From a virus, in the IMG/VR virus record IMGVR_UViG_3300022750_000191, positions 1 through 39,833 of that record: a stretch of DNA of 39,833 bases, one strand, 5' to 3'. Below are positions 30,474 through 37,949 of the stretch, one piece after another. A program made the translations under genes and the position numbers. The stretch's first letter is position 1; each line of letters opens with the position of its first letter. Under the pieces are notes generated by a model. The model was given only the letters and a program-made list of their open reading frames with translations. It had not been told where the DNA came from and made no database searches.

Positions 30474-31480
30474 TGACCACCGATCTGGTTGAGGCGCTGC
30501 CCGCGCAGAGTCAGGCCCATGCATTCACCTTTGGCGATCCGGTACCGGTGCTCGATGGCCGCGAGATCCTCGACTATCTAGAATGCTGGTCGAACGGGCG
30601 CTGGTACGAGCCACCGCTGTCGCTTGATGGCCTGGCCAAGTCAACTCGGGCCAGCGTGTACCTGCAATCCGGGCTCAACTTCAAGCGCAATGCCCTGGCG
30701 CGGACGTTCATCCCGCACAAACTGCTCAGTCGTCAGGCCTTTGAGCAGGTCGCCCTGGATTTCATCTGGTGTGGCAATGCCTATCTGGAGAAGCGCGACA
30801 ACATGTTGCGCCAAGCCTTGGGGCTGTTGCCGGCCATGGCCAAATTTGTGCGCCGTGGCATCGAGGAGGGGAGTTACTTCCAGGTGCGTGGCTGGCGCGA
30901 CGAACACGAGTTTCGAAAAGACAGCATTTGCCACCTGCGGGAGGCTGACATCAACCAAGAGATCTACGGATTACCTGAGTGGTTGTCTGCGCTGCAGAGC
31001 GCCTTGCTCAATGAGGCGGCGACCTTGTTTCGACGCAAGTACTACCAGAACGGCAGCCACGCCGGCTTCATTCTCTACATGACCGACGCGGCGCAGAACG
31101 AGGACTTCGTCACGGATCTACGCGGCGCGATGAAGAGCAGTAAAGGCCCGGGCAACTTCCGCAACCTGTTCATGTATGCACCTGGTGGAAAGAAGGACGG
31201 CATCCAACTGATCCCGATCAGTGAGGTGGCGGCCAAGGATGATTTCGGTTCGATCAAGAACATCAGCCGTGACGATCTGCTGGCAGCCCTGCGCATTTAT
31301 CCGCAACTGATGGGCATTGTGCCGCAGAACTCCGGGGGCTTTGGTTCGATGCGTGAAGCCGCCCAAGTCTGGGGGCTGAACGAGTTGGAGCCGCTGCAGG
31401 CGCGCCTGCAGCAAATCAACGAGTGGCTGGGCGAGGAGGTTATTCGCTTCAAGCCTTTTGAGCTGGGAGAGGGGAAGTAG
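30473..31480 (+). CDS. Q: Portal protein Q
   Basis: P2 gpQ homologue of 335 residues, starting at ATG 30473 (MTTDLVEALPAQSQAHAFTFG), which overlaps the P stop; the longer ORF from 30392 would overlap P. Typical text: YEPPLSLDGLAKSTRASVYLQSGL, ALDFIWCGNAYLEKRDN-like, and the C-terminal PQLMGIVPQNSGGFGSMREAAQVW. It forms the connector ring through which DNA enters. Secure. Confidence 0.95.
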   Translation: MTTDLVEALPAQSQAHAFTFGDPVPVLDGREILDYLECWSNGRWYEPPLSLDGLAKSTRASVYLQSGLNFKRNALARTFIPHKLLSRQAFEQVALDFIWCGNAYLEKRDNMLRQALGLLPAMAKFVRRGIEEGSYFQVRGWRDEHEFRKDSICHLREADINQEIYGLPEWLSALQSALLNEAATLFRRKYYQNGSHAGFILYMTDAAQNEDFVTDLRGAMKSSKGPGNFRNLFMYAPGGKKDGIQLIPISEVAAKDDFGSIKNISRDDLLAALRIYPQLMGIVPQNSGGFGSMREAAQVWGLNELEPLQARLQQINEWLGEEVIRFKPFELGEGK

Positions 31481-31507
31481 ATTCAGCGCAGTGATAAACG
31501 AGGCGAC

Positions 31508-31531
31508 GAGCTGGTGCGTCAACACCAGCTC
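31508..31531. terminator. 9-bp hairpin between Q and the convergent cargo module
   Basis: A perfect inverted repeat, GAGCTGGTG with CACCAGCTC around CGTCAA, starts 28 bases after the Q stop codon and ends 43 bases before the stop of the convergent microprotein gene. There is no strong T-tract on either strand. Placement suggests a bidirectional transcription barrier. Confidence 0.6.
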
Positions 31532-31573
31532 GATGTAGTACCACTTGGGAGCCCTAACGATTCAGGCAGGATG

Positions 31574-31705
31574 TCATCGTCCCAGTGCTATCTCCCGATT
31601 GATGACTTTCTCGTTCACGATACGACGCACAACAGGCTCAGTAGGTTTTTTTGGCGGTGTTGGCCTTGTGGCTGTTGGCTTTGATTTACCAGCATCATTT
31701 TTCAT
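31574..31705 (-). CDS. Proline-rich microprotein, cargo module copy 2
   Basis: A 43-residue ORF, ATG 31705 overlapping the TGA of the three-TM gene (ATGA), so translationally coupled. The product starts MKNDAGKSKPTATRPTPPKKP, is basic and proline-rich in its first half, then continues TEPVVRRIVNEKVINREIALGR. The overlap and the parallel with 7486-7602 (three-TM gene, then proline-rich basic microprotein) are the evidence that this is a real gene too short for normal ORF calling. Its role is unknown. Confidence 0.6.
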   Translation of the reverse strand: MKNDAGKSKPTATRPTPPKKPTEPVVRRIVNEKVINREIALGR

Positions 31706-32559
31706 TTTGAACTCCGATTCGGGCCACCATTGACGTCATCGTACGTCATTCGTGACGGAGGTGCACTCGGCTTAACTGGAGCCTGCGGCTTTGGTTGTTG
31801 CTCGGTGTTACTGGTTTTTTTTGAATCGCTCAATTGGATTTCACCTGTTTCACGAAGAGCATTTTCTAAGATTATAGTTCTTTTTTCAAGATTCGCTATA
31901 ACGTCAACATTGGATGAAGTAGCTAGTTGGTTTTTCAAAGAGGCTATTTCACCGCCAACATAGCTATCTTTTATCGATAAGTTCTTCCGAGGGGATGAAG
32001 TATCCATATCAAAAATTACAAATAGCAAACTGGCGATGGCCAAGGGAACACACGCAAGCAGGAAACCAGCAAGCGCCTTGAAAACCCATCTGGAGCGCTC
32101 TTCGTTGACCAGCGCATTGTGAGTTGCGCAATTGATGTAGGTTTTTGAGATAAAGGCTTCGGTCTCTTTTTTAGGATCGATAAGTTCTACTTCATCGTCT
32201 GGTTCGACAGTAGTGTTGTATTGTTCAACATCAATATTGTATTGAACTTGTTCATCATAGTATTCTTGAACTTTTGAAGCATAGGGCATTCTGTTAAATT
32301 CAGATCCGCTAAAGGCTCGGAAGTTAAAGTAAGTTGAAAAGGCAGCGATAATTACCACAAGGCTTACAAGGAACGCGATAACGTAGGCGATGTCGGGTTT
32401 AACGGAGAAGTCCAAGAAGCGAGCAAGGTATACGGTTGTTGAAATTAGAATGAATATTGCTGTAAATATTAGTTGAGTTTTTATGCTTATACTGTCTTTT
32501 ATCTCCTCCTCGTAGGTGTACATTTTTTCATATGTTGAGTCTAAATCTACATTTGCCAA
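31702..32559 (-). CDS. Three-TM protein with coiled-coil and proline-rich tail, cargo module copy 2
   Basis: A 285-residue membrane protein, AT-rich relative to the phage. TM segments at about 28-47, 57-77 and 160-183. It shares with the 174-residue protein at 6953 the N-terminal TYEKMY (9-14), a YY-x-E after TM2, and NCA-x5-VN-x2-R (143-155) just before TM3. It has an extra cytosolic tail with a coiled-coil (about 207-245) and a proline-rich end (PKPQAPVKPSAPP). The start is TTG 32559 with AAGGA 8 bases upstream. It lies between Q and cos, where phiCTX is recalled to carry its cytotoxin gene. Role unknown; a defence, sensing or conversion function is inferred. Confidence 0.75.
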   Translation of the reverse strand: MANVDLDSTYEKMYTYEEEIKDSISIKTQLIFTAIFILISTTVYLARFLDFSVKPDIAYVIAFLVSLVVIIAAFSTYFNFRAFSGSEFNRMPYASKVQEYYDEQVQYNIDVEQYNTTVEPDDEVELIDPKKETEAFISKTYINCATHNALVNEERSRWVFKALAGFLLACVPLAIASLLFVIFDMDTSSPRKNLSIKDSYVGGEIASLKNQLATSSNVDVIANLEKRTIILENALRETGEIQLSDSKKTSNTEQQPKPQAPVKPSAPPSRMTYDDVNGGPNRSSK

Positions 32560-32659
32560 AATAATTGTCCTTAATTTTCAAGTTTTAGTAATTAAATCAA
32601 AAAACACCCTGCTCTGCAGCACTTTCGAATACCCAGCACTTTATGCTCTTACCGGACGA

Positions 32660-33247
32660 TCAACTGTGAAGGGTTCGGTTTTTGTGCAGGCATCGCGGGG
32701 AATGGCTTTGCCAAAGCGCTTGTCGTAGTGCGCTATCGAAGCGCAGAGGATGACCGTGATCGAGCAATTGGATATCTAACTCCCGCAGGTTGAGGGCCCG
32801 CATGTTGCTGGCTATTGCGTGATTGTACGCGACACCCCTGTCGTCGAGGAAAGCCAGCGCTTCCCAAAACAACTTCAGTACATCCGGAGCCTTGGGGCTA
32901 GAGCGTCCAAGGCTTTCGAGTTCCGGCGTGGGCAGGCCCATAGCCCGGGACACCTCATCAAGCTGCTGATGGATGACTTCACGCAGACCCGCATCGCGGG
33001 TGCGGTACAGCTCCTTGGCCAGGGCTAGGCGATGTCGGGATTGGGTGATGCGTTGAGTGACGGGCGGAGATGCAAGGCGTTGCCCTTCAAAGTAACCATC
33101 TACGAGCATGTCTTGCACCTGCCAGGACAGTTCATCGGCGAATGACTTCACCAGCAACAGGTAGCCACGTTGGGTCATAAGAATGACGTTTTCATGCGCC
33201 TTAGGGGAAAGATGAGTGAGCGGACTATCAGTGGTGCGCTTTGACAT
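32660..33247 (-). CDS. Rha/ORF6N-like phage regulatory protein (probable)
   Basis: A 195-residue protein. Residues 14-50 (AHENVILMTQRGYLLLVKSFADELSWQVQDMLVDGYFEGQR) match the second half of Rha/ORF6N-type domains (pattern 'L.T..GF.LLV..F......... .. Y'), while the first part, normally preceding, is missing or diverged. The rest is helical and charged. Rha-type proteins are antirepressors or regulators in temperate phages. ATG 33247 has AGGAGT 8 bases upstream. It lies between the membrane cargo and cos. The family match is partial, so the call is moderate. Confidence 0.5.
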   Translation of the reverse strand: MSKRTTDSPLTHLSPKAHENVILMTQRGYLLLVKSFADELSWQVQDMLVDGYFEGQRLASPPVTQRITQSRHRLALAKELYRTRDAGLREVIHQQLDEVSRAMGLPTPELESLGRSSPKAPDVLKLFWEALAFLDDRGVAYNHAIASNMRALNLRELDIQLLDHGHPLRFDSALRQALWQSHSPRCLHKNRTLHS

Positions 33248-33258
33248 AGCGGTTACTC

Positions 33259-33390
33259 CTACGAAGCGGTGTGTTTTCCGCTACCCAAACGCCAATTTGG
33301 GTGCGCGGAACCGTGCGGGTTGGCGTACCGGTCGTAGGGCCTGCATGCCCGAAGGCACCCACACACGGCCCGCCCAATACAGTCCACCAT
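33259..33390 (-). CDS. Possible leader ORF, 43 residues, before the Rha-like gene
   Basis: From ATG 33390 to TAG 33259-33261 the minus strand encodes a cysteine-, arginine- and glycine-rich 43-residue peptide (MVDCIGRAVCGCLRACRPYD start). Its stop lies just before the AGGAGT of the Rha-like gene. Prophages sometimes have a small 'Ash'-type ORF of similar position and composition; I suggest this resemblance only weakly. The surrounding sequence is GC-rich and structured, so it could instead be a noncoding leader. Confidence 0.3.
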   Translation of the reverse strand: MVDCIGRAVCGCLRACRPYDRYANPHGSAHPNWRLGSGKHTAS

Positions 33391-33715
33391 GCTGCGGGCA
33401 CAAAAAACCGCTCAATTGGCGGTCGTGTGCGCCTACGAATTATCTGACGCCAAGCCCAGGACTCTGGACTAACACCGACATGTGAGCCAAAGCGGTAGCG
33501 ATGCTAAGCCGTCAACCACTGAAGACGCCCACGAAGTAACCCAGCTCAGCAGCTGTTGCTGCCGCTCCTGAACACAATTCGTGCGCCCGTTTTTCGGACG
33601 CGCAAGGCCCACCGTGTTGCGACCCTCCCGCCCCGATGCAGTCTTTCATTTTCCGTGATCGAATCCTGAACGTGCCTGCGACCTGGCGGGAGTGAAACTG
33701 GGCCCGGCGCGCGCT

Positions 33716-33734
33716 GTCGTCCCCCCGCCACGCC
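33716..33734 (-). other. Candidate cos site
   Basis: On the minus strand the 19 bases read GGCGTGGCGGGGGGACGAC. Compared with the P2 cos sequence as I recall it, GGCGAGGCGGGGAAAGCAC, 14 of 19 positions agree, with a perfect GGCGGGG core. The position is right: between portal Q and the attachment site, in GC-rich noncoding DNA with several inverted repeats. The exact nick positions cannot be fixed from sequence alone. Confidence 0.6.
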
Positions 33735-33915
33735 TGCGGGCTAAATAGGGCGCTTTTTCTGCACGCCCCGCAGGTGCTGTCGCGCGGGCCTGGCTGGGCT
33801 TGCTCTGGCATTAATGGGGGAGAAAAAGCCTGCGAATCCCTGCGAGGGTAGCCCGTTTTGGAGATGTTGACTGGGGCGCAGTCTGGGGAAATTTTGAGAG
33901 GTGGCTCGGGAAAAG

Positions 33916-34185
33916 GGTTAGTTTTTAGAAAGGGGGAGGGAGGTGTTCTGGAGGCCCCATATTTGCTGGGTTTGAGGACTAACTTTGGAAGGTTAGTTAT
34001 GGTTAAGTTTGAGGTTAGCAAATCGTAAATTATTGATTTATATGAGTTTTTTTGTTTGGTTTTTAACAGTTATAAAGGTTAGGAAATTACCTATCATAAC
34101 CTTAAAGCTAACCCATGGCATCGACCGCAAAGCCGCGAAGGATAAGGCTTTCAGGGTGATTAGTAAAAAACTAACCTTCCTAACC
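33916..34185. repeat. Cluster of GGTTAG / CTAACC repeats (candidate replication origin)
   Basis: Within 270 bases the hexamer GGTTAG occurs on the plus strand at 33916, 33991, 34013 and 34077, then on the minus strand (CTAACC) at 34108, 34171 and 34180. Near-matches are GGTTAA at 34001 and CTAACT at 33979. The direct-then-inverted array flanks an AT-rich stretch (about 34018-34075). Iterons next to an AT-rich region are typical of origins for initiator/primase proteins such as P4 alpha. No P2 gpA nickase gene is present, so the primase-helicase at 1929 may act here. The assignment as origin is inference. Confidence 0.5.
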
Positions 34186-34348
34186 TCATTCCCGTGGGTC
34201 AACATGAAAAGCCAAAGGCACCTTGGGGGGCTGGCAAGGTCCATCACATATTGTGCATGCAAGCTGCAGCACAAACACACTCAGGGCTCCAGTAACTGTC
34301 ACCAGTCTCGCTTGACTTTACTTCTACCGCTGGAGGCCTTGAAAATAG

Positions 34349-34420
34349 TGGAGCGGGTGAGAGTATCGAACGCTCTTATCGGCCTGGGAGCTCGTACCCA
34401 TGGCTTCCCTACAAGGCCAT
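34349..34420 (-). other. tRNA-like 3' remnant or structured RNA
   Basis: The minus strand ends in CTCTCACCCGCTCCA, preceded by a T-loop-like GTTCGATA, as in the 3' end of tRNA-Gly (CACCCGCTCCA). Upstream, GGCCT pairs perfectly with AGGCC, but the loop between is about 28 bases instead of 7, and no matching 5' acceptor strand (AGCGGGT) is visible. It is therefore not a normal tRNA; a decayed tRNA-Gly or an unrelated structured element is possible. Confidence 0.3.
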
Positions 34421-34680
34421 CACAATAAGTTCATCAGTCCTAATATGACAGAATATTGTCGACACGAAAACGCCGCTAAATTTATCACGGTTCGTGATGT
34501 TTCATGTTGGCTTATCAAGTTGGGGGTTTTCTCTTGCAGTAAACGTTTTTCGATGTGATCAATTTAACTGCACTTCGATACATTGATTATTAGCAGGAGG
34601 TTTAAGGCTATACTTGCCTATTTAAATCTCCTGAATTTTGCCGTCGAATAGCAATAGCTAAATAAACGCGTATCAACCAA

Positions 34681-34710
34681 GCGCCATAAAGACAACATAA
34701 ATTATGGCGC
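34681..34710 (-). terminator. Hairpin terminator after the Shedu-like gene
   Basis: A perfect 9-bp inverted repeat, GCGCCATAA with TTATGGCGC, around a 12-base loop lies 21 bases downstream of the nuclease stop codon. TTGGTTG follows on the minus strand, a weak T-rich tract. Confidence 0.6.
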
Positions 34711-34730
34711 CCGGTCTCATGTGATAAATA

Positions 34731-35939
34731 TTATAGGGTCGATATGGCTGGAGGAGTATTAGCTTGCGTAAGGCCCATAAATAAGTGGGTTACCGTATCG
34801 TAATCAATGATTTGAAGGTTGGGTAGCAGTCTGCCTGCTTGTGAAACTTTAGCTGCGTCAAAATTCTCGTAATTCCCAACGATTAAAACTAAATTTGGCT
34901 CGCTGACCACTACGCCATATTTTTCCAGTGCATGTTTTGCATTTTTGGGGTAGCTAAAATATTCCAAATAGTTCCCTAGTTGAGCTACTCCGTCGCGGAC
35001 TGTATCAACAAACTGCCGTCTCTTACGATCAGAGATTGTAAGGCTTGGTTTCGTCAATAATGCTGTTTTTAGGTCGTAGATGTCATAGGTACCGTCTTTG
35101 CGCCGTACAAGCAGATCGGGGTTGATAGCTGTATCTTCGCAAGTGCCGTCATGTTCTTTCCAATCGAGAGACGGCTCGTAGATAAAATGATCAGTGTCAA
35201 ATGCTCGCTTGATTATATCAGGGTGTAGTCTGATAAATTCTCCGATTGTCGTTTCCCTCAGTCCATGGAATAAGAACGTGTTTTGAAGTTGGCTGGCCAC
35301 ATACTTTCGCTCCTCGATATCCCCCTCAAATCTACGGACTCCTCGAACGTCCTCTCCGTCAATAAAATATTCACATTCTTTAATTAGTGCCTTTTTGGTG
35401 AGCTTGCTTGAGAAAACAAATAGGCCCAGTATGAATTTGGCTCTGGTGGCTAGCTCATTTTTATTGATAAGAACAACATTGTGAAGTGCGCAAGATGTGA
35501 ATTCTTCGCCAAAGGAGAATAAATTGCTTGTGGGTTTCGAGCAAACCATCGTAGTTTCGTACATTTCTAAGGCAGGAAATCTTTCAATAGTCCCTTCGAG
35601 ATTTATATCGCTCGCAATGGTAACGGTGTCATATACCACGCCGCGTGAATTGAAGTGGATGAAAGAGGTGTCCCCTCGGGTGTGATCGTCAAACTGCCTA
35701 AAGTACCGATTAATCGACGGTTCATTGTGAGTTTTAAGCTTCAGTCCTGTATAAGTTTTAGACGCGCCCATGAGTTCTGCGATATAGTAACCATTGCAGT
35801 TTGTTAATAATAATATGTTTGGGTATAAAATAGTCGCATTAGCAGGCTCAAGTCTGCCAGCTTTTTGCTCATTTGATACATGCTCGAAATAACTGCCCCA
35901 GAACTCTTTAATTATATCCTTAAACTTATCAAACAACAT
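34731..35939 (-). CDS. Shedu-like (DUF4263) PD-(D/E)XK nuclease, candidate antiphage protein
   Basis: A 402-residue AT-rich cargo gene. The C-terminal third has a restriction-endonuclease-fold pattern: D275 in NPDLLVRRKDG, then D289-L-K291 in DIYDLKTALL, and Q320-x3-Y324 in AQLGNYLEY. This order (acidic, then D-x-K, then Q-x3-Y) is that of the Shedu SduA nuclease family, single-gene antiphage systems with variable N-terminal sensors. The N-terminal 200 residues are alpha-beta and unrecognised. The gene lies alone between cos and att, equivalent to the P2 tin/old cargo region. The ATG at 35939 is followed by AAATTT-rich AT-biased codons, unlike the phage core. The nuclease fold is fairly likely; Shedu membership and a defence role are inferred. 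Confidence 0.6.
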   Translation of the reverse strand: MLFDKFKDIIKEFWGSYFEHVSNEQKAGRLEPANATILYPNILLLTNCNGYYIAELMGASKTYTGLKLKTHNEPSINRYFRQFDDHTRGDTSFIHFNSRGVVYDTVTIASDINLEGTIERFPALEMYETTMVCSKPTSNLFSFGEEFTSCALHNVVLINKNELATRAKFILGLFVFSSKLTKKALIKECEYFIDGEDVRGVRRFEGDIEERKYVASQLQNTFLFHGLRETTIGEFIRLHPDIIKRAFDTDHFIYEPSLDWKEHDGTCEDTAINPDLLVRRKDGTYDIYDLKTALLTKPSLTISDRKRRQFVDTVRDGVAQLGNYLEYFSYPKNAKHALEKYGVVVSEPNLVLIVGNYENFDAAKVSQAGRLLPNLQIIDYDTVTHLFMGLTQANTPPAISTL

Positions 35940-37027
35940 TTTCCCCTCCCAGGGTCAGCTTGGTTTGCTTGCCGTTAAAAATTGAAGTTACCGGGTATCG
36001 AGCGTGTTGTCTCCTGGCATCACAAAAATAATTCGCGTTCTATTTCAAGACGGCACCACCAAGATTGCGCATTAGCGCCACCTTCGATGTACTCGATGCT
36101 ACTTAATACGATACCTGTGCACGCCATTCCTGAGAGAGTTGATCAAATAAGTGGGGCAAAAGATCTGTTTCAAGCGAGCTTTGCCACTCCTTCATGGTTT
36201 TCCATTTAGGCACGGAGGTGAGCAATTTGACTCTTATTGCATAGGTCCGACCGTATGCACGGACATCGTCTCAGTAAATGTCTTGTAACGCGCCTGTCCG
36301 ATGAAGCGCTGGGGGATCCTCTCTCCGATAGCCTCCAAATTGTGTTACCTCGCCCCAATCCACTGGACAAGGGCGAGTCTAGGGAGACCAAGGATGCCTG
36401 CCACGATGACCAACTCCCAGGGTGTAAAGAAATGCTCAACTTTTCAGATGCCCGCACTGATTTCAGACGTCAGTATGCCGCCACAAACTGACCTGCAATG
36501 AATCAAGACAGCCGGGGTGCTCCTTCCGGCTAAAAATCTATTGAATGCCAGAAATGGTGGCGGGGGCTGCAAGCCAGTCGCTTGTCATATCGTCGGTATT
36601 GTAGGTGTGGGTTGTGATACCGAGCATCAGAGGCAAGCCTCTGTAGCGAGATACAACTAAATTCTCCTTGAATTCGTAGGCACCTGCGACCGACAGAAAA
36701 TGGCCGTTATCTGCTTAATGTAAAAGCAGATATACATCTTAAAAAACCCCGCTTGCAAGGATCGGGATGGTACGAAATTGGTACGAGTGGGACAGAGAGT
36801 TTCTGTAATCCTCTGTTTTCAGGGTCTTTATGGTTGGTTGCTCCAATCCATCATCGATACAGCTGCGCTTCGTGCTTTTGACAGACTTGGTGCTGCCTGA
36901 GTAAAGGTGATTTTGCTCCGCAACTCACATTGCAAGGTAGGTAAATGGCGGAGGCAGAAGGGCGTAAAAAGATCCAGTTGCGTAGTAAAATACGCTTTAA
37001 GGTATTGATTTAATTAGAATTAAAGCT
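35940..37027. other. Accessory region without recognisable intact gene, up to attR
   Basis: About 1.1 kb between the nuclease gene and attR. Short ORFs are present but none has a convincing start, ribosome-binding site or family pattern. A protein-like fragment on the minus strand ends at 36538 (listed separately). Two TGGTACGA repeats at 36768 and 36779 and a GCGTA/TACGC inverted repeat near 36983 are candidate recombination-arm or regulatory sites. Base composition varies sharply, suggesting pieces of mixed origin. Confidence 0.5.
36538..36714 (-). pseudogene. Possible gene remnant (protein-like C-terminal fragment)
   Basis: The minus strand from 36714 to the TAG at 36538-36540 has an open frame of 58 codons without a good start codon; TAA precedes it. 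The translation looks protein-like (NGHFLSVAGAYEF, VSRYRGLPLMLGIT, THTYNTDDMTSDW). No family is recognised. It may be the end of a gene whose 5' part was lost during integration or by recombination. Confidence 0.3.
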
Positions 37028-37085
37028 GGACTTAAAATCCCCCGCTCGTAAGGGCGTGCCGGTTCGATTCCGGCTTCGGGCACCA
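37028..37085 (+). other. attR: 3' part of tRNA-Leu(UAA)
   Basis: This 58-base segment has the anticodon loop ACTTAAAAT (anticodon TAA), variable arm, T-arm (GTTCGATTC) and ending GCACCA of tRNA-Leu. The D-arm and 5' acceptor of a full tRNA are absent: upstream is AT-rich phage-side DNA. It is therefore the duplicated 3' end of the target tRNA left at the distal prophage end. The complete tRNA should lie left of base 1. Confidence 0.85.
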
Positions 37086-37094
37086 TCTTAAATC

Positions 37095-37128
37095 AAGGGT
37101 TTGCGGGCGAAAGCTGTCGCAAACCTTT
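37095..37128 (+). terminator. Host tRNA terminator just after attR
   Basis: An inverted repeat, GGTTTGCG with CGCAAACC around a 12-base loop, then TTTGTTTG. It would have ended the tRNA-Leu transcript before the phage integrated. Confidence 0.7.
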
Positions 37129-37282
37129 GTTTGTTTCTGATCCGCATTCGTCCCTTCATAAGCCCAGCCATCGCGCTGGGTTTTTTGTATCCGCCGTTCG
37201 TCCATCGTCTGGCACTTACGATCCTCGGCCGTCTCTCAATGCTAAGCACGCGCAATTCTGCGTTTCACAAGGGAGAGCGAGT

Positions 37283-37591
37283 ATGGACATTGATGAAAAT
37301 GCACCCGGGAATATTTCCCAGAAGGGCGTAATGAGTGGCACCGATAACGAAACGGGCCACGACCCTAGAAGAACTGATACAGAGGTCCCGTTACCGGCGG
37401 ACGATGAGTCGCCGGTCGATGAAGACATGGCCGACGTTGCTGCCACTGACTCGGTATCGAGTGAGCATCCAGAAGCGGGTACGGCCAGCCGCGTCGCTAA
37501 CCCGAAGGCCGACCCACAGATGAACGATCAGGACGAAAATGAACAGGAGGCTCGCGGCATGCCTGCTAGCGATCCTGAATCAGGCGCTTGA
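37283..37591 (+). CDS. Acidic disordered host protein, 102 residues
   Basis: Starts at ATG 37283 (MDIDENAPGNISQ) with GGGAGAGCG upstream; longer in-frame readings start in tRNA-flanking DNA and are rejected. The product is extremely rich in D, E, S, P and lacks hydrophobic segments, so it is intrinsically disordered. Similar small acidic proteins occur in pseudomonads; the function is unknown to me. A strong terminator follows 33 bases after the stop. Confidence 0.65.
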   Translation: MDIDENAPGNISQKGVMSGTDNETGHDPRRTDTEVPLPADDESPVDEDMADVAATDSVSSEHPEAGTASRVANPKADPQMNDQDENEQEARGMPASDPESGA

Positions 37592-37624
37592 ATGAGTTCG
37601 ACTGCTCTAGCGTAGTAAAACGCG

Positions 37625-37652
37625 AAAGCCCGGCACCAGGCCGGGCTTTCTT
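37625..37652 (+). terminator. Rho-independent terminator
   Basis: A perfect 10-bp stem, AAAGCCCGGC with GCCGGGCTTT, around a 5-base loop, followed by CTTTTG. It closes the acidic-protein gene. Confidence 0.85.
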
Positions 37653-37760
37653 TTGCACGTGGCCAAATCCTTTTGGCTGATTGCAGTGTGATTGGGCAGT
37701 GTGACGAGCACGTGACGGGTAAACAAAAAAAAGGTGACGGATTAGAGATGACTCAAGCAG

Positions 37761-37949
37761 TCAGCCCGCCATCGCAATTCTCAGCGCTACCGATGCCTCG
37801 AGCAATTTGTTGGCCTGATCCGACACGGTCGTTGACAGGACATCATTCCCATCGTCTTTGAGCATCGTGGCTAAATCGAGCAGTTTTCCCACCTCAATCT
37901 CTACGACACGAACGGATTCGGTTATCTGGTATTTGAGTGAGTGAGCCAT
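37761..37949 (-). CDS. Small helical host protein, 62 residues
   Basis: ATG 37949, 62 residues, mostly alpha-helical (ITESVRVVEIEVGKLLDLATML, then TVSDQANKLLEASVALRIAM). It overlaps the end of the 67-residue ORF upstream by 28 bases. Pairs of such small helical ORFs are frequent in pseudomonads, but I cannot name the family with confidence. Confidence 0.5.
   Translation of the reverse strand: MAHSLKYQITESVRVVEIEVGKLLDLATMLKDDGNDVLSTTVSDQANKLLEASVALRIAMAG

Noticed and set aside
33512-34021. 169-codon minus-strand frame across the cos region
   Set aside because: It crosses the cos-like site and GGTTAG repeats, has low-complexity composition and no family pattern; treated as noncoding.
35982-36501. 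Several short frames (75-84 codons) beyond the Shedu-like gene
   Set aside because: No ribosome-binding sites or recognisable motifs, and they overlap each other on both strands.
36961-37085. Complete tRNA-Leu gene at the right end
   Set aside because: The D-arm and 5' acceptor strand are missing; only the 3' part from the anticodon arm onward is present.
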